Shown piece after piece: positions 17,085-26,273 of a DNA stretch of 64,000 bases. The first letter of the stretch is position 1, and each line of letters starts with the position of its first letter. The DNA is from Haloferax namakaokahaiae (GTDB lineage Archaea; Halobacteriota; Halobacteria; Halobacteriales; Haloferacaceae). The position numbers and the translations under genes are program-made. The stretch spans positions 930,001 to 994,000 of the forward strand of contig NZ_JBHTAA010000001.1 in NCBI RefSeq assembly GCF_042663225.1, read 5' to 3'. The notes under the pieces were generated by a model. The model was not told the DNA's origin. It worked only from the letters and a program-made list of their open reading frames with translations, and ran no database searches.

Positions 17085-18617
17085 ATCTCGGCCCCACTGC
17101 ACGGTATCACGGAAGGCTTCCGACCGGAAGAAGGCCATCGCGTCCTCTTTCGAGGCCCACTGGCTGGCGATGAACATGTCGTTCTCGTCTTCGAGGTTGA
17201 CCATCAGGTCCGTATCGAAGTGGCCGTCCATGTCGTCGAGGAGCCCACCGACGACGCCGAACTTTTCGACGAAGTCCTCGCGGGAGTCGGGCTTGACGGT
17301 GTAGAACATACCCATCGTCCCGAACCCGGACTCTTCGCCGGCGCGCTCGACGATGCCGGGGAGTTCCGAGAGGAATCCGGCGGCGGTCTCTGCGGCCGAC
17401 GCCGTCTTCCAGATGGAGACGACGGCGAGGCGACCGCGCTCGTTCGCCTCGTAGACGGCCGTCTTGACGTGCGTCGGGTAGTGGTCGAAGTTGCCGCGCA
17501 GGCCCTCGACCTCGTCGAACACCTCGTCCGCGTCGGCCTCGGAGTAGAGCACCGTCGCGTACACGTCTTCGCCGTGAGGCTTGCCCGCGTAGATGTTCAG
17601 GTCTTCGAGTTCGCCGCGAATGTCTTCGTCTCCGCTCTCGTCGCCCTTCTGGTGGCTCTCGCCGTGACTGGCGTGGCCGCCGCGTTCGCCGTGGTGTCCA
17701 CCTTCGCCGTGGCCGTGGCCACCTCCACCGTGGTGATGACCGCTATCGCCGTGATGATGCTCGCTGTCGCCACCGTGGTGATGCCCACCCTCGTCGTGGG
17801 CGTGGGCGTGGTGGTGCGATTCACCACCGAACTCGCTCGTCGGGACGCCCTCGCCGGCGAGGAACGCACCGAGGTCGGACGGCGGGAAGCGACGGCCGAC
17901 GTAGAACTGGCCGAACTCGCCGTACTTGCTCGACGCCTCGTCGAAGCGCATCTCGTAGACGATGTCTTTGATGTCGGTCACGTCGTCGGCGAAGAGCGTG
18001 ACGCCCCACTCGTGGTCGTCGAAGCCGACAGACGAGGCGATGACCTGCTTGATTTTGCCGGCGTATTTTCGTCCTGTATCGCCGTGGCCGGACATGAGTT
18101 CGCGGCGCTCGTCGAACGGCAGGTCGTACCAGTTGTGCGTCTCGCCGCGGCGCTTCGACATCGGGTAGAACGACATGTAGGTGTCGTCCGGAATGTCGGG
18201 CTTGAGTTTGCCCTCGATGTATCGAAGGAGGCCGGTGTCGATGTCCTCCTCGTTGCCTTCGAAGTAGTCGTCCGAGACGTAGCCCGAAACCTCGGTCACG
18301 GAGACGTAGGAGGTCGGTTGTTCGGTGTACGACGCGAAGGCGGTCTGTTCGAACTGGCGTTCGGCGCGCGAGAGCGCGTCGAGCGACGGTCGGAAGTGGA
18401 CGATGACGAAGTCGGCCTTGTGGCCGAGCACGGAGAAGACCGCAGACGCGCCCTCCTCGTCGTCTTCGACTGCTTCGTGCGCGTCGAGATACGCCACCGC
18501 GTCGTCGAGCGCACGGCGACGTTCGTGGCGGGGCGCGTCCCGCCACGCGTCCCACTCGACGGTTCGGAAGTCGTGCAGCACGAACCAGCCCTCGTCGGTC
18601 TGGGGGGCCTCTACCAT
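17046..18617 (-). CDS. pitA: PitA: chlorite dismutase/coproheme decarboxylase-like domain fused to monooxygenase-type domain
   Basis: A 523-aa fusion known from Haloferax as PitA. Residues 1-255 are a chlorite-dismutase/HemQ domain. The heme-ligand His is probably H178 in MSGHGDTGRKY, and the FYPMSKRR motif with Y151 matches the catalytic Tyr of coproheme decarboxylases. The VGFDDHEWGVTLF strand is typical. Residues 266-322 form a very His-rich linker (over 20 His). Residues 345-515 hold an antibiotic-biosynthesis-monooxygenase-type ferredoxin-fold domain. The probable activity is decarboxylation of coproheme to heme, with the linker perhaps binding metal; the second domain's role is unknown. 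The stop region is duplicated downstream. Confidence 0.95.
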   Translation of the reverse strand: MVEAPQTDEGWFVLHDFRTVEWDAWRDAPRHERRRALDDAVAYLDAHEAVEDDEEGASAVFSVLGHKADFVIVHFRPSLDALSRAERQFEQTAFASYTEQPTSYVSVTEVSGYVSDDYFEGNEEDIDTGLLRYIEGKLKPDIPDDTYMSFYPMSKRRGETHNWYDLPFDERRELMSGHGDTGRKYAGKIKQVIASSVGFDDHEWGVTLFADDVTDIKDIVYEMRFDEASSKYGEFGQFYVGRRFPPSDLGAFLAGEGVPTSEFGGESHHHAHAHDEGGHHHGGDSEHHHGDSGHHHGGGGHGHGEGGHHGERGGHASHGESHQKGDESGDEDIRGELEDLNIYAGKPHGEDVYATVLYSEADADEVFDEVEGLRGNFDHYPTHVKTAVYEANERGRLAVVSIWKTASAAETAAGFLSELPGIVERAGEESGFGTMGMFYTVKPDSREDFVEKFGVVGGLLDDMDGHFDTDLMVNLEDENDMFIASQWASKEDAMAFFRSEAFRDTVQWGRDVLADRPRHVFLA

Positions 18618-18693
18618 ACGCCCACGTTGGGAGTCATCCCGTATTGCAGTTGCGAGTCAGTGGCGACGTTCGTGCAGTGCGCTGCCGAGCGCC

Positions 18694-18735
18694 GACGACG
18701 GTGAGAGTGCTCCGGACGACGGTGAGAGTGCTCCG
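18694..18735. repeat. 21-bp perfect tandem repeat, two copies
   Basis: The unit starting GACGACGGTGAGAGTGCTCCG occurs twice, head to tail, in the gap between pitA and the epimerase gene. It lies upstream of pitA (77 bp before its ATG) and downstream of the epimerase stop region. It could be a slipped duplication or a repeated regulator site for pitA. Confidence 0.8.
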
Positions 18736-18749
18736 GTGAGCAGTGGTAG

Positions 18750-19730
18750 TCACCCGACCCACTCGTAGCCGTCGGCGGTGTTTCGAATCGTCCCGTCGTC
18801 TCGCCACGTCTCGATAACCTGGTCTAATCCCGCACGGTACGTCGGATACTGCGGTTCCCACCCGGTCGCCGCTTTGAACCGGTCCGCACTCGTCGGCATC
18901 GAGTTCGTGAGCAGGCGTACCGTCTCCCGTCCGGCGATGAATCGAGCGAGCCACCCGGGGATGCGACGCGGACTCGGCGCGCCCAATCGGTCGGCGAACG
19001 CCTCGATGAACTCGGCGAACGTCGCCGGTTCGTCGTCCACGACGTGATACAACCCGGAGAGTTCGGCGTCGATGGCGTCGGCAAATGCTCCGGCGGCGTC
19101 GTCGGCGTGGAGCAGCGAGAGTGTCGCGTCCCGACGGCCGAGCAGTCCACCGCCGACGATTGGTACGTCGCGGGACAACAGCGATTCGCCGATGTCGCGG
19201 GTGTGGCCAGCATCGGGCGCGTAAAAGAAGCCACAGCGCAGAATCGTCGCGTCGAAACCCTCGGCCTCTGCTGTCTCTCGAAGGTAGTCTTCGACCGTCG
19301 CTGCCGACGCAGTCGCGCGGTCCGGATGCCGGGAGGCGTCCTCGTCGAACGCGGAGCCGTCGGGTTGCCGCGCGAGCCACACGATGCTCGGAAAGAGAAA
19401 TCGGTCGATATCTTGGCCCGCGACGGCGACGAGATTGCGCGCTCCTTCGACCCGAACGCGGTCGTTCCGTTCCCAATCCGCGTCGGTCGGTTTGGTTTTG
19501 ACCGGAAGCGACGTTGCCGCGTGAACGACCGTCTCGACGCCGGTCAGGGCTTCGACCAGCGAGTCGTGGTCGAGAACGTCTCCCCGGACCGGCGTCCCAC
19601 CTCTCGATTCGACGACTTCGGCACCCGCGTCGTCGCGGACGAGTCCGTCTACGTCGTATCCGCGTGCGACGAGTCGCTCGACCAGTCGGCGACCGAGAAC
19701 CCCCGTCGAACCGGTGACGAACACAGTCAT
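18750..19730 (-). CDS. NAD-dependent epimerase/dehydratase family protein
   Basis: A 326-aa extended short-chain dehydrogenase. The N-terminal nucleotide-binding motif is GSTGVLG (residues 6-12), followed by GDVLD and a VVHAATSLP strand. The usual YxxxK catalytic pair is not clear (KTKPTDADWERN region), so it is an atypical member, close to NAD(P)-binding proteins acting on small molecules or quinones. I chose the ATG at 19730 (MTVFVTG); the upstream open frame lacks homology. It is transcribed toward pitA. Substrate unknown. Confidence 0.88.
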   Translation of the reverse strand: MTVFVTGSTGVLGRRLVERLVARGYDVDGLVRDDAGAEVVESRGGTPVRGDVLDHDSLVEALTGVETVVHAATSLPVKTKPTDADWERNDRVRVEGARNLVAVAGQDIDRFLFPSIVWLARQPDGSAFDEDASRHPDRATASAATVEDYLRETAEAEGFDATILRCGFFYAPDAGHTRDIGESLLSRDVPIVGGGLLGRRDATLSLLHADDAAGAFADAIDAELSGLYHVVDDEPATFAEFIEAFADRLGAPSPRRIPGWLARFIAGRETVRLLTNSMPTSADRFKAATGWEPQYPTYRAGLDQVIETWRDDGTIRNTADGYEWVG

Positions 19731-19887
19731 GGCACACGATAGGGGCGGAAAATCCATAGTAATGTCTCCGAATTGAAAGACGGTCGTGGCCGAAAGTGGA
19801 GTGCCGGCGGGTCGGATTCTATCGGTCGGAACTCGGTAGCCGAGGGCGGTCAACCGAAACTCAGCTACCGAGGACGATTGGTCCGGC

Positions 19888-21681
19888 CTAACCGCCGAGT
19901 ACCGTCGGTCCGAACACCATCAGCAACAGCGACATCAGCATCATCAGTCCGATGGAGGTGGTGATAGTGCGAACCAGCGTGTGCCGGTCGCCGACCGGGA
20001 GTCGTGAGACGATTGCTTCGGTCCCGGTGCGGAGGATGCGCCCGCCGTCCAGCGGGTAGCCCGGAATGCAGTTGAACAGTCCGAGTTGGAGGTTGATCCA
20101 CGCCGTCCAGAACAGGAGGTTGGCGAGGAGGAACACCCCGCCGCCGAGGAAGCCGAGCGGGCCACCGACCTGATAGAAGTTCAGGAACTCGCCGGTGAAG
20201 CCCGGGAAGTTAGGAATCCCGAGGACGACGGACGCGAACGGGAGCAAGAGCGAGGCGTAGACGAGTTGCAAGGGTGAGCCTGCGAGCGCACTCTGGATGC
20301 CGCCTGCGCCTTCGCCGCCGTCACCGCCGAGGAGCGAGAGGTAGGTTCCGGCGGGGTACTCGCGCGTCCCGAAGTCCGAGAAGAGAAGTCCGCTCGTTCC
20401 GGGGAAGATGTTGACTCCGAGGAAGCCGTTCCCGTCCTGCGGGTTCTCGTCGAGCGTCACGTCGTACGTCTCGAAGCCACCGTTTCGGTACACTTCGACC
20501 GAGACGGTCTGTCCGGGACTGGTCCGGTCGAGCGCCTGCTGGAGGTCGGTCGCAGAGGTGATTCGCTCGCCGTTCAGTTCGGTGACGATGAGCGGGTCGG
20601 TCGTTCCACTCGCGTTGTAGAGCGGTTGGTCTTCCGCGACGTTCGTGATGTACGCGCCGACGGGGATGGTTCGCTCGCCGACGGAGGTGTCGAGTCGCGC
20701 GAAGCGCGAGTCGCCGACGGCCTCTTCGAACTCACTTTGCGTGTTCACGGTCGTTCCGTTCACCGCCGTGACGCGAATCGGGTCGCTATCGGAGCTGACG
20801 GTGATACCCGCCGGGTTGCCCTCGACGGAACCGGCGACGATGAGTTCGCGCGTGACCGAGACGGTCCGCTCGCCGTCGATTTCGACCGAGACGGTTCGAG
20901 CTTCGCTCTGGCGGAGCGCGGATTCGAGGTCTTGTGTCGTGTCGATTGCGACACCGTCCACGGCGGTGAGTCGGTCACCACCACCGATGCCGGCCACGTC
21001 GGCGGGCGACCCGGCGTAGGCACCATCGACGGCGACACCGGGGGCGACGGAAATCGACCCGATGACCGGACCGAAGAGCAGGGCGAACGCGACGATGGTG
21101 ATGGCGAAGTTGTTCGTCACGCCCGCGGCGAACATCCGCGACTTGCCGCCGCGGTCCGCCTCTTTCTGGCTCTCCTCGGACGGTTCGACGAACGCGCCGA
21201 TAGGGAGTATCGCCAATGTGACCAGTCCCATCGATTCGATGTCGATGTCTTCGACGCGGCAGAGGATGCCGTGGCCTCCCTCGTGGACGACGAGACCGAC
21301 GAGGAGACCGAAGAGAATCTCGGGAGCGACAGACAGCGGGAGGAAGTCGTTGACGCCGGGGATGACGAGGAAGTTCTGCGGTTGGTTGACCGCGGTCGGT
21401 GCCGGAGGGTTCTGGATAATGAGACTCGCTTGAAAGACGAGAAGCAGGAACGTTCCGACCATGATGACGAGTGCGACCCCGAGACCGATGTTGCTCCACG
21501 CTCGCCAGAAGCGCTTGGGTTTGGCGAGTTTGTCGAGCAACACTCGGCCGCGACGGGTGTGAATCGTCGTCAATGGTCCCTGGACGCGGACGTACTCGGG
21601 GAGGATACCGCGCGTTCGGAGGAACGTCGCGAAAAGCGAGTACGCGATGAGCCCGACGAGGACCCAGAGCAACGTGTTCAT
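19888..21681 (-). CDS. Site-2 protease (M50) with PDZ domains
   Basis: A 597-aa polytopic membrane protease that cuts substrates within the bilayer. The zinc motif HEGGH is at 133-137 and the third ligand lies in GYPLDGGRI near residue 547. Between them are two or three PDZ-like domains (about 185-300 and 320-440; e.g. GGGDRLTAVDGVAI and ITSATDLQQAL), which gate substrate access in the family. The start at 21681 (MNTLLW) places a transmembrane helix right at the N-terminus. Such proteases release anti-sigma or regulatory proteins in bacteria; archaeal targets are largely unknown. A second, PDZ-free site-2 protease is at 28182. Confidence 0.94.
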   Translation of the reverse strand: MNTLLWVLVGLIAYSLFATFLRTRGILPEYVRVQGPLTTIHTRRGRVLLDKLAKPKRFWRAWSNIGLGVALVIMVGTFLLLVFQASLIIQNPPAPTAVNQPQNFLVIPGVNDFLPLSVAPEILFGLLVGLVVHEGGHGILCRVEDIDIESMGLVTLAILPIGAFVEPSEESQKEADRGGKSRMFAAGVTNNFAITIVAFALLFGPVIGSISVAPGVAVDGAYAGSPADVAGIGGGDRLTAVDGVAIDTTQDLESALRQSEARTVSVEIDGERTVSVTRELIVAGSVEGNPAGITVSSDSDPIRVTAVNGTTVNTQSEFEEAVGDSRFARLDTSVGERTIPVGAYITNVAEDQPLYNASGTTDPLIVTELNGERITSATDLQQALDRTSPGQTVSVEVYRNGGFETYDVTLDENPQDGNGFLGVNIFPGTSGLLFSDFGTREYPAGTYLSLLGGDGGEGAGGIQSALAGSPLQLVYASLLLPFASVVLGIPNFPGFTGEFLNFYQVGGPLGFLGGGVFLLANLLFWTAWINLQLGLFNCIPGYPLDGGRILRTGTEAIVSRLPVGDRHTLVRTITTSIGLMMLMSLLLMVFGPTVLGG

Positions 21682-21752
21682 CGGAGAAACGGAAGTGTCG
21701 CGGGCCAAAAGGCGTTCGGGTTACGGATGGGTCAGGCCCGCCTGACAGTCAG

Positions 21753-22193
21753 CTATTCTTCGTCCGATTCGTCGTCGCCGGGCGCTTCGATTTCGACTTC
21801 GACGCCGTCGTCGGACTCGTCGGTATCGGCGTCCGCTTCCTCGGCGGGTTCGTCGGGAATCACGTCGATTTTCGACGTTTCGTCGGTCGATTCTCCGTCC
21901 TCGTCGGCGTCGTACTCGACGGTGACAGTCGCGTCCTCGTCGGGTTCGTCGAGGTCGATATCGGTGAACGAGTCGTCGTCGTCGCCGCTCGACGAAGACG
22001 AGCGGAAGCGGTAGACCGCGTAGGCGACCGCTGCGAGGAGGACGAGCACGACGACGAGGCGGCCGACCGACCGGCCGCCCGAAGACGTTTCTTCGACGGC
22101 GGCTTGTTCGGAGTCCGGGTCGAACTCTTCGAGTTCGACATCGAAGTCGTCTGTCGATTCCTCGACGGCACGGATGAAGTCGATGAGAGACAT
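21753..22193 (-). CDS. Acidic membrane protein with single helix, 146 aa
   Basis: The N-terminal 40 residues are acidic (EESTDDFDVELEEFDPD), then one transmembrane helix (about 52-68, LVVVLVLLAAVAYAVYRF), then a very acidic low-complexity tail of Asp, Glu, Thr and Val. This suits a haloarchaeal cell-surface or cytosolic tail that stays soluble in high salt. The ATG at 22193 (MSLIDF) was chosen over an upstream start inside the promoter region. It lies 71 bp upstream of the site-2 protease and could be its partner or substrate, but no evidence proves it. Confidence 0.78.
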   Translation of the reverse strand: MSLIDFIRAVEESTDDFDVELEEFDPDSEQAAVEETSSGGRSVGRLVVVLVLLAAVAYAVYRFRSSSSSGDDDDSFTDIDLDEPDEDATVTVEYDADEDGESTDETSKIDVIPDEPAEEADADTDESDDGVEVEIEAPGDDESDEE

Positions 22194-22324
22194 GTGGTAA
22201 ATCACTGCGGCGAGTGCCGCGGGCGTCGCTCGCGGGGGGCGAGATGACAGTCCGTGATACGCAGGACTGAGACATAAGTCGTCCCCCACAAGGGTTTTAT
22301 CCCATCACGCGACCAGTGAGGGCC

Positions 22325-22864
22325 ATGTTCGACGCAAGCCAGTACGAGGTTCGACAGAAGATTTCTATCGGCACGAAGTACACCGTCTACGAGGACGGCA
22401 CGCCCATCCTCTCGGCGAAGAAGAAGAAACTCAAGCTCAAAGAGGACTTCCGCCTCCACGACTACGACTCCGGCGAAGAGCGCTTCCGCATCAAAGCCGA
22501 CAGCATCCTCGACGTTTCGGCGGCCTACGACATCGTCGATTCGAAGACCGGCGAGCGCGTCGGCGCGGTCAAGCGCGGCGCCTTCTCCTTCGCCAAACAC
22601 ACCTACCAACTTCTCGGCCCGAACGGGAACGTCGTCGGCCGTATCGTCGAGGACAACGTCCCGATGGCCATCGCACGCCGGTTCCTCTCGACGCTCATCC
22701 CCTTCTCTTACCGCATCGAAGGCGCGAACGGCGAACCCGTCGGCTCGATTGGCGAGCAGTTCTCGCTCAAGGACAAGTACACCATCGACCTCGATACGAG
22801 CGTCATCGACCCCAGACTCGCCGTCGTCGCCGCCGTCGTCATCGACGCAATCGAAGAGAACTGA
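22325..22864 (+). CDS. LURP-one-related/scramblase-like protein
   Basis: A 179-aa protein starting MFDASQYEVRQKISIG. Alternating strands and a conserved SIGTKYTVYEDGTPI motif match the LURP-one-related family (tubby C-terminal-like beta-barrel), related to phospholipid scramblases. The short hydrophobic C-terminus (RLAVVAAVVIDAI) fits the family's buried central helix. A TATA-like TTTATCC at 22296-22302 lies 23-29 bp before the ATG, consistent with a leaderless transcript. Biochemical role in archaea unknown. Confidence 0.85.
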   Translation: MFDASQYEVRQKISIGTKYTVYEDGTPILSAKKKKLKLKEDFRLHDYDSGEERFRIKADSILDVSAAYDIVDSKTGERVGAVKRGAFSFAKHTYQLLGPNGNVVGRIVEDNVPMAIARRFLSTLIPFSYRIEGANGEPVGSIGEQFSLKDKYTIDLDTSVIDPRLAVVAAVVIDAIEEN

Positions 22865-23010
22865 GCGACTGCGAGACCGATGACCTCACACGAATAGCGC
22901 AGGGCCGAAGAAAGGCCAGGGAGGAAGAGAGACGCCGCACGATAGCCGAATCCTGCCTCGGCGTGCCGCGGAAATGTTGATGCGTCCATCCGACCTATTC
23001 GTGAGTGGAC

Positions 23011-23817
23011 ATGAGTGCATCCGGCCCACTGACGGCTCAACACGTCTCCGAACTCGTGCTGGCGAACCGAGTGATCAGAGCACCCTCCTACCGTGCCGAC
23101 CACGACGAAGGGTTCCGTTTCACGGATCTGGAACGAGGTCTCCAGTGGGGTGCCGACGCGATTCCGGCGTTGCTGGGTCTGTTCCGAGTCGAGAAAGACC
23201 CGCGGGACGACCACCCCGACGGCTGGGTCGGCTTCGCTCGTCACTGGCGAGGCGGGACACTGCGACTCGACGTAGACGTATTTTCCGGACCCGAATCGGC
23301 GGACGAGGTCCTGGTCGTGACCGGGATTTTCGGTCGAGAAGGAGAACAGACCATCGAGGACGCGACGTTCGGAGAAATCGAGCTACCGGAACAAGTTCCG
23401 ACGCAGGAGCAGTGGGAAGCGCGGCAAAAACAGTACCAGAAGGCTCGGAAGAACGACGAGACCGATGGTTCGACGGCGGTGCACGCGTTCATCGCAGCCT
23501 TGCCGGGGTGGAAACGCGACGTTGCCGCACAGTTCGACGAGGTTATCCGACATGAGATTCCCCACGTACGCAGCGCAGTGCGGTATCACCAGCCGTTCTA
23601 CGGAATCGAAGACGAAGGATGGTTCGCGGCGTTCAGTGCGTTCTCGAAGCACGTGAAACTGTCATTCGTGGTCGATTCGTACCTCGAACCAGAGCCACCG
23701 AGCGGAACGGGACCGGAGCGGCAAGCGCTGGACCTGAAAGAGACAGAAACGATGGATACCGAGCAGGTCGCCTCCTGGATACGGCAAGCCGCCGACGCTC
23801 CGGGGATGAACTGGTGA
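23011..23817 (+). CDS. DUF1801-domain protein with unknown N-terminal domain
   Basis: A 268-aa protein. The C-terminal part (about 145-265) resembles DUF1801/YdhG, a small alpha-beta fold often in proteins of unknown function (PGWKRDVAAQFDEVIRHEIP and VRYHQPFYGIEDEGWFAAF). The N-terminal 130 residues show HxxDxxE-like patterns and a WGADAIPALLGLF stretch without a recognised family. I use the ATG at 23011; a GTG two codons earlier is equally possible. Codon use is a little less GC-biased than lysS next door. Confidence 0.75.
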   Translation: MSASGPLTAQHVSELVLANRVIRAPSYRADHDEGFRFTDLERGLQWGADAIPALLGLFRVEKDPRDDHPDGWVGFARHWRGGTLRLDVDVFSGPESADEVLVVTGIFGREGEQTIEDATFGEIELPEQVPTQEQWEARQKQYQKARKNDETDGSTAVHAFIAALPGWKRDVAAQFDEVIRHEIPHVRSAVRYHQPFYGIEDEGWFAAFSAFSKHVKLSFVVDSYLEPEPPSGTGPERQALDLKETETMDTEQVASWIRQAADAPGMNW

Positions 23818-23833
23818 GTACGCCCGCGCTCGG

Positions 23834-25465
23834 CTACTCTTCGCGTCGCAGGCGCTTGACGACGAAGTCCTGTTCTAGCTCGCCGAGGAACTCGCCGAGG
23901 CGCGGTCCCTGCGTGTCGTCGAAGAAGAGGCGATAACCAGCGGCGAAGAAGTCGCCCATCTCGATGTCGTGTCGGCGCGCCGTCTCGTAAATCTCGCCTT
24001 GAATCTCCTCGCCGTCGTGGCCGTCGGCGACGAAGTCGGCGAGGTCGTCCAGTGCGTCCTCGACCGCGGGGTCGAAGTCGAACTCGGGTAATTCGACCTG
24101 CAGGCGGTAGTTGAACTGGTTGTCCATCTTCTCGGCCCAGTGGCGGGCGCGCTCGACGCGGTTGAGCGCCTCGTCGATGACCGCTTCGGGAGTCTCGTCG
24201 TCGAAGAAGCCCTCGTTGCGGGCCATCTTGATTCGCAGGTCCTCGTCGTCGGTCATGCCGAGGACGGCCGCGAAGGTAAATGGGAGACGAATCCGGTCTT
24301 CGCGCACCTCCTCGACGACGAAGGGGTAGGCGCGTTCGGCGAAGCGCGTGAGGTTTTCGTCCTCGACGTCGCCGAAGTAGGCGCGCTCGAAGCGGTCGAA
24401 GTCGTCCACGAGTTGGTCGAGTCGCGTCAGGTCCAGGTCGCGGGCCTTCCGCGGGTTGAGCGCGAAGAAGTACCGAAGCACCTCGGGTTCGAGGAGTTCG
24501 AGCATCTCGCCGACGGTGACGATGTTGCCGGCCGACGAGGAGAGCGCCTCGCCGTTGAGCGTGAACCACTCGTAGACCATCGGCACCGGGGGTTCGATAC
24601 CGAGGACGTTCTCGGCGATGTCCTTGCCAGAGGGCCACGAGCCTTCGGCGTGGTCTTTTCCAAAGGGTTCGAAATCGACGCCCAAGACCTGCCACTGGCC
24701 GGGCCACTCGAAGCGCCACGGCAACTTGCCTTCGCGGAAGGTGGCGGTGCCCTCGTGGCCACAGCCATCGATGGTGTTGTCGCCGACGGTCATGTCGGTA
24801 CACACGTATTCGACGGTTCCGGCCTCGATATCGACCGAGGTGACTGTCTCGGTTATCTTGCCGCACTCGGCGCAGACGGGGTTGAAGGGGACGTAGTCCG
24901 CGTCAACCTTCGACTGGTACTCGCTGAGCACTTCGTTCGCGTTCTCGATGTTTGCGAGGACGTGCTCGACGACGGGGTCGAAGTCCCCGTTCTCGTAGAG
25001 TTCGGTGTTGGAAATCATTTCCACGGGCACGTCGAGGCGCTCGGCGTCGGCTTTGAGCAGTGCGGCGAAGTGTGCCGCGTAGGAGTCTTCCTCGCCGAAC
25101 GGGTCGGGAATCGACGTGTATGGCTTGCCGAGGTTGCGGCCGAGCGCGCCGGCATCGACCTCGCCGAGACCGACGATGTTGCCGTCGGCGTCGGCGAGTT
25201 TGCGGGGGAGTTTGCGAAGCGGGTCCTTGTCGTCGCTCGTGAAGACCTGTCGGACCTCGTGGCCGCGCTCGCGGAGGACGGCGGCGACGAAGTAGCCGCG
25301 CATAATCTCGTTGAAGTTGCCGAGGTGGGCGACACCCGAAGGCGAGACGCCGCCCTTGATGACGACCGGTTCCTCGGGGTCTCGGGCCTCGATTTCGTCG
25401 GCCACGTCGTCGGCCCAGAAGGCGTGGTGCGTCGTGTCGTCGGCCGCGTCGGTCTCCTCACTCAT
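23834..25465 (-). CDS. lysS: Lysyl-tRNA synthetase, class I
   Basis: A 543-aa class I LysRS, the archaeal type unrelated to the class II enzyme of most bacteria. The HIGH-like motif is GVAHLGNF (about residues 45-52), and the KMSKS-like signature is LSSSAGN (about 303-309). Two cysteine pairs (CAEC, and CTD with CGHE) form the zinc-containing insert. The C-terminal helical domain binds the anticodon. The ATG at 25465 leaves a 1-bp gap after pyrH, so the two are co-transcribed, an arrangement seen in haloarchaea. It charges the tRNA-Lys found at 43826-43934. Confidence 0.97.
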   Translation of the reverse strand: MSEETDAADDTTHHAFWADDVADEIEARDPEEPVVIKGGVSPSGVAHLGNFNEIMRGYFVAAVLRERGHEVRQVFTSDDKDPLRKLPRKLADADGNIVGLGEVDAGALGRNLGKPYTSIPDPFGEEDSYAAHFAALLKADAERLDVPVEMISNTELYENGDFDPVVEHVLANIENANEVLSEYQSKVDADYVPFNPVCAECGKITETVTSVDIEAGTVEYVCTDMTVGDNTIDGCGHEGTATFREGKLPWRFEWPGQWQVLGVDFEPFGKDHAEGSWPSGKDIAENVLGIEPPVPMVYEWFTLNGEALSSSAGNIVTVGEMLELLEPEVLRYFFALNPRKARDLDLTRLDQLVDDFDRFERAYFGDVEDENLTRFAERAYPFVVEEVREDRIRLPFTFAAVLGMTDDEDLRIKMARNEGFFDDETPEAVIDEALNRVERARHWAEKMDNQFNYRLQVELPEFDFDPAVEDALDDLADFVADGHDGEEIQGEIYETARRHDIEMGDFFAAGYRLFFDDTQGPRLGEFLGELEQDFVVKRLRREE

Positions 25466-25466
25466 C

Positions 25467-26180
25467 TTACTCGGCCCAGTAGGTCGGTTCGTCGCCACCC
25501 TGCGGCACGATGTCCGTCCCGGTGTGCTCGCCGTGGAGCACGGCCGGTTCGATGCGGGTCGGGTCGGTGCCGTCGATGACGATGGTGCGCATCTTCGCGC
25601 GCTCGATGAGTTTCGCGGCGAGCAGGTCCACGGGCGCAGAAGAGCCGGCGTTCATCTCGATACCGCCGATGACGTCAACAAGTTCGGCCGCGGTCATCTC
25701 CTCGAACTTCGTCGCGGTATCGTCCTCGTTCGGGTCGGCGCTGAAGACGCCATCGACGCTGGTCGCGTAGACGAGCAGGTCGGCATCGACGTACTCGGCG
25801 AGTGCGGCGGCCACCGCATCGGTGGTCTGGCCGGGCGTGACGCCGCCCATCACCGAGATGTCGCCGCGGCGAATCGCGTCGCCGGCGGCCTCGTAGTCGT
25901 AGGCGACTTTGGGGTCAACCTGCGACCCGAGTGCGGCGATAAGGAGCCGAGAGTTGATTCGCGTCACGTCGATACCGATTTGGTCGAGTTGGACTTCGTT
26001 CGCTCCGAGGCTTCGTGCGGTACGGATGTAGTCGCGGGCGACCCCGCCACCGCCGACGACCGCACCGATTTCACACCCCTCGCGGGCGAGTGTTTCTATG
26101 ACTGCTGCGTGGCCCTCGACTCGCTCCGCATCGAGGTCCGGCGCGAGCACGCTCCCACCGATGGAGATGACGACTCTCAT
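25467..26180 (-). CDS. pyrH: Archaeal UMP kinase
   Basis: A 237-aa amino-acid-kinase-fold enzyme that phosphorylates UMP to UDP with ATP. The N-terminal VISIGGSVLAP glycine-rich motif binds phosphate. VVGGGGVARDYI, DVTRINSRLLIAAL and MGGVTPGQTTDAVAAALAE line the UMP site, and YATSVDGVFSADP is the ATP-binding loop. This is the archaeal, hexameric PyrH type. The last codon is 1 bp from the lysS start. It is the first gene of the pair, with a divergent membrane protein gene at 26274. Confidence 0.95.
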   Translation of the reverse strand: MRVVISIGGSVLAPDLDAERVEGHAAVIETLAREGCEIGAVVGGGGVARDYIRTARSLGANEVQLDQIGIDVTRINSRLLIAALGSQVDPKVAYDYEAAGDAIRRGDISVMGGVTPGQTTDAVAAALAEYVDADLLVYATSVDGVFSADPNEDDTATKFEEMTAAELVDVIGGIEMNAGSSAPVDLLAAKLIERAKMRTIVIDGTDPTRIEPAVLHGEHTGTDIVPQGGDEPTYWAE

Positions 26181-26243
26181 TGCACAGGCCTATCCGGGAA
26201 CGCATCTTAAGGGTTATCAAGTGCGAGACGGGCGTGTCGAGGC

Positions 26244-26250
26244 TTTTAAC
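26244..26250 (+). promoter_or_regulatory. TATA-like box for membrane-protein gene
   Basis: The sequence TTTTAAC is centred about 27 bp before the ATG at 26274, where a haloarchaeal TATA box for a leaderless transcript is expected. Confidence 0.5.
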
Positions 26251-26273
26251 TCTATCTCGGCGCGAGCGAGTGT

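Noticed and set aside
16566..18704. 712-codon plus-strand open frame antisense to pitA
   Set aside because: It is a mirror of the GC-rich third-codon pattern of pitA; the translated sequence is low-complexity Val/Arg/Asp/Ala and has no family, while the opposite strand has clear PitA domains.
20626..22014. 462-codon plus-strand open frame opposite the site-2 protease
   Set aside because: Arg/Asp/Val-rich shadow of the real membrane protease on the minus strand.
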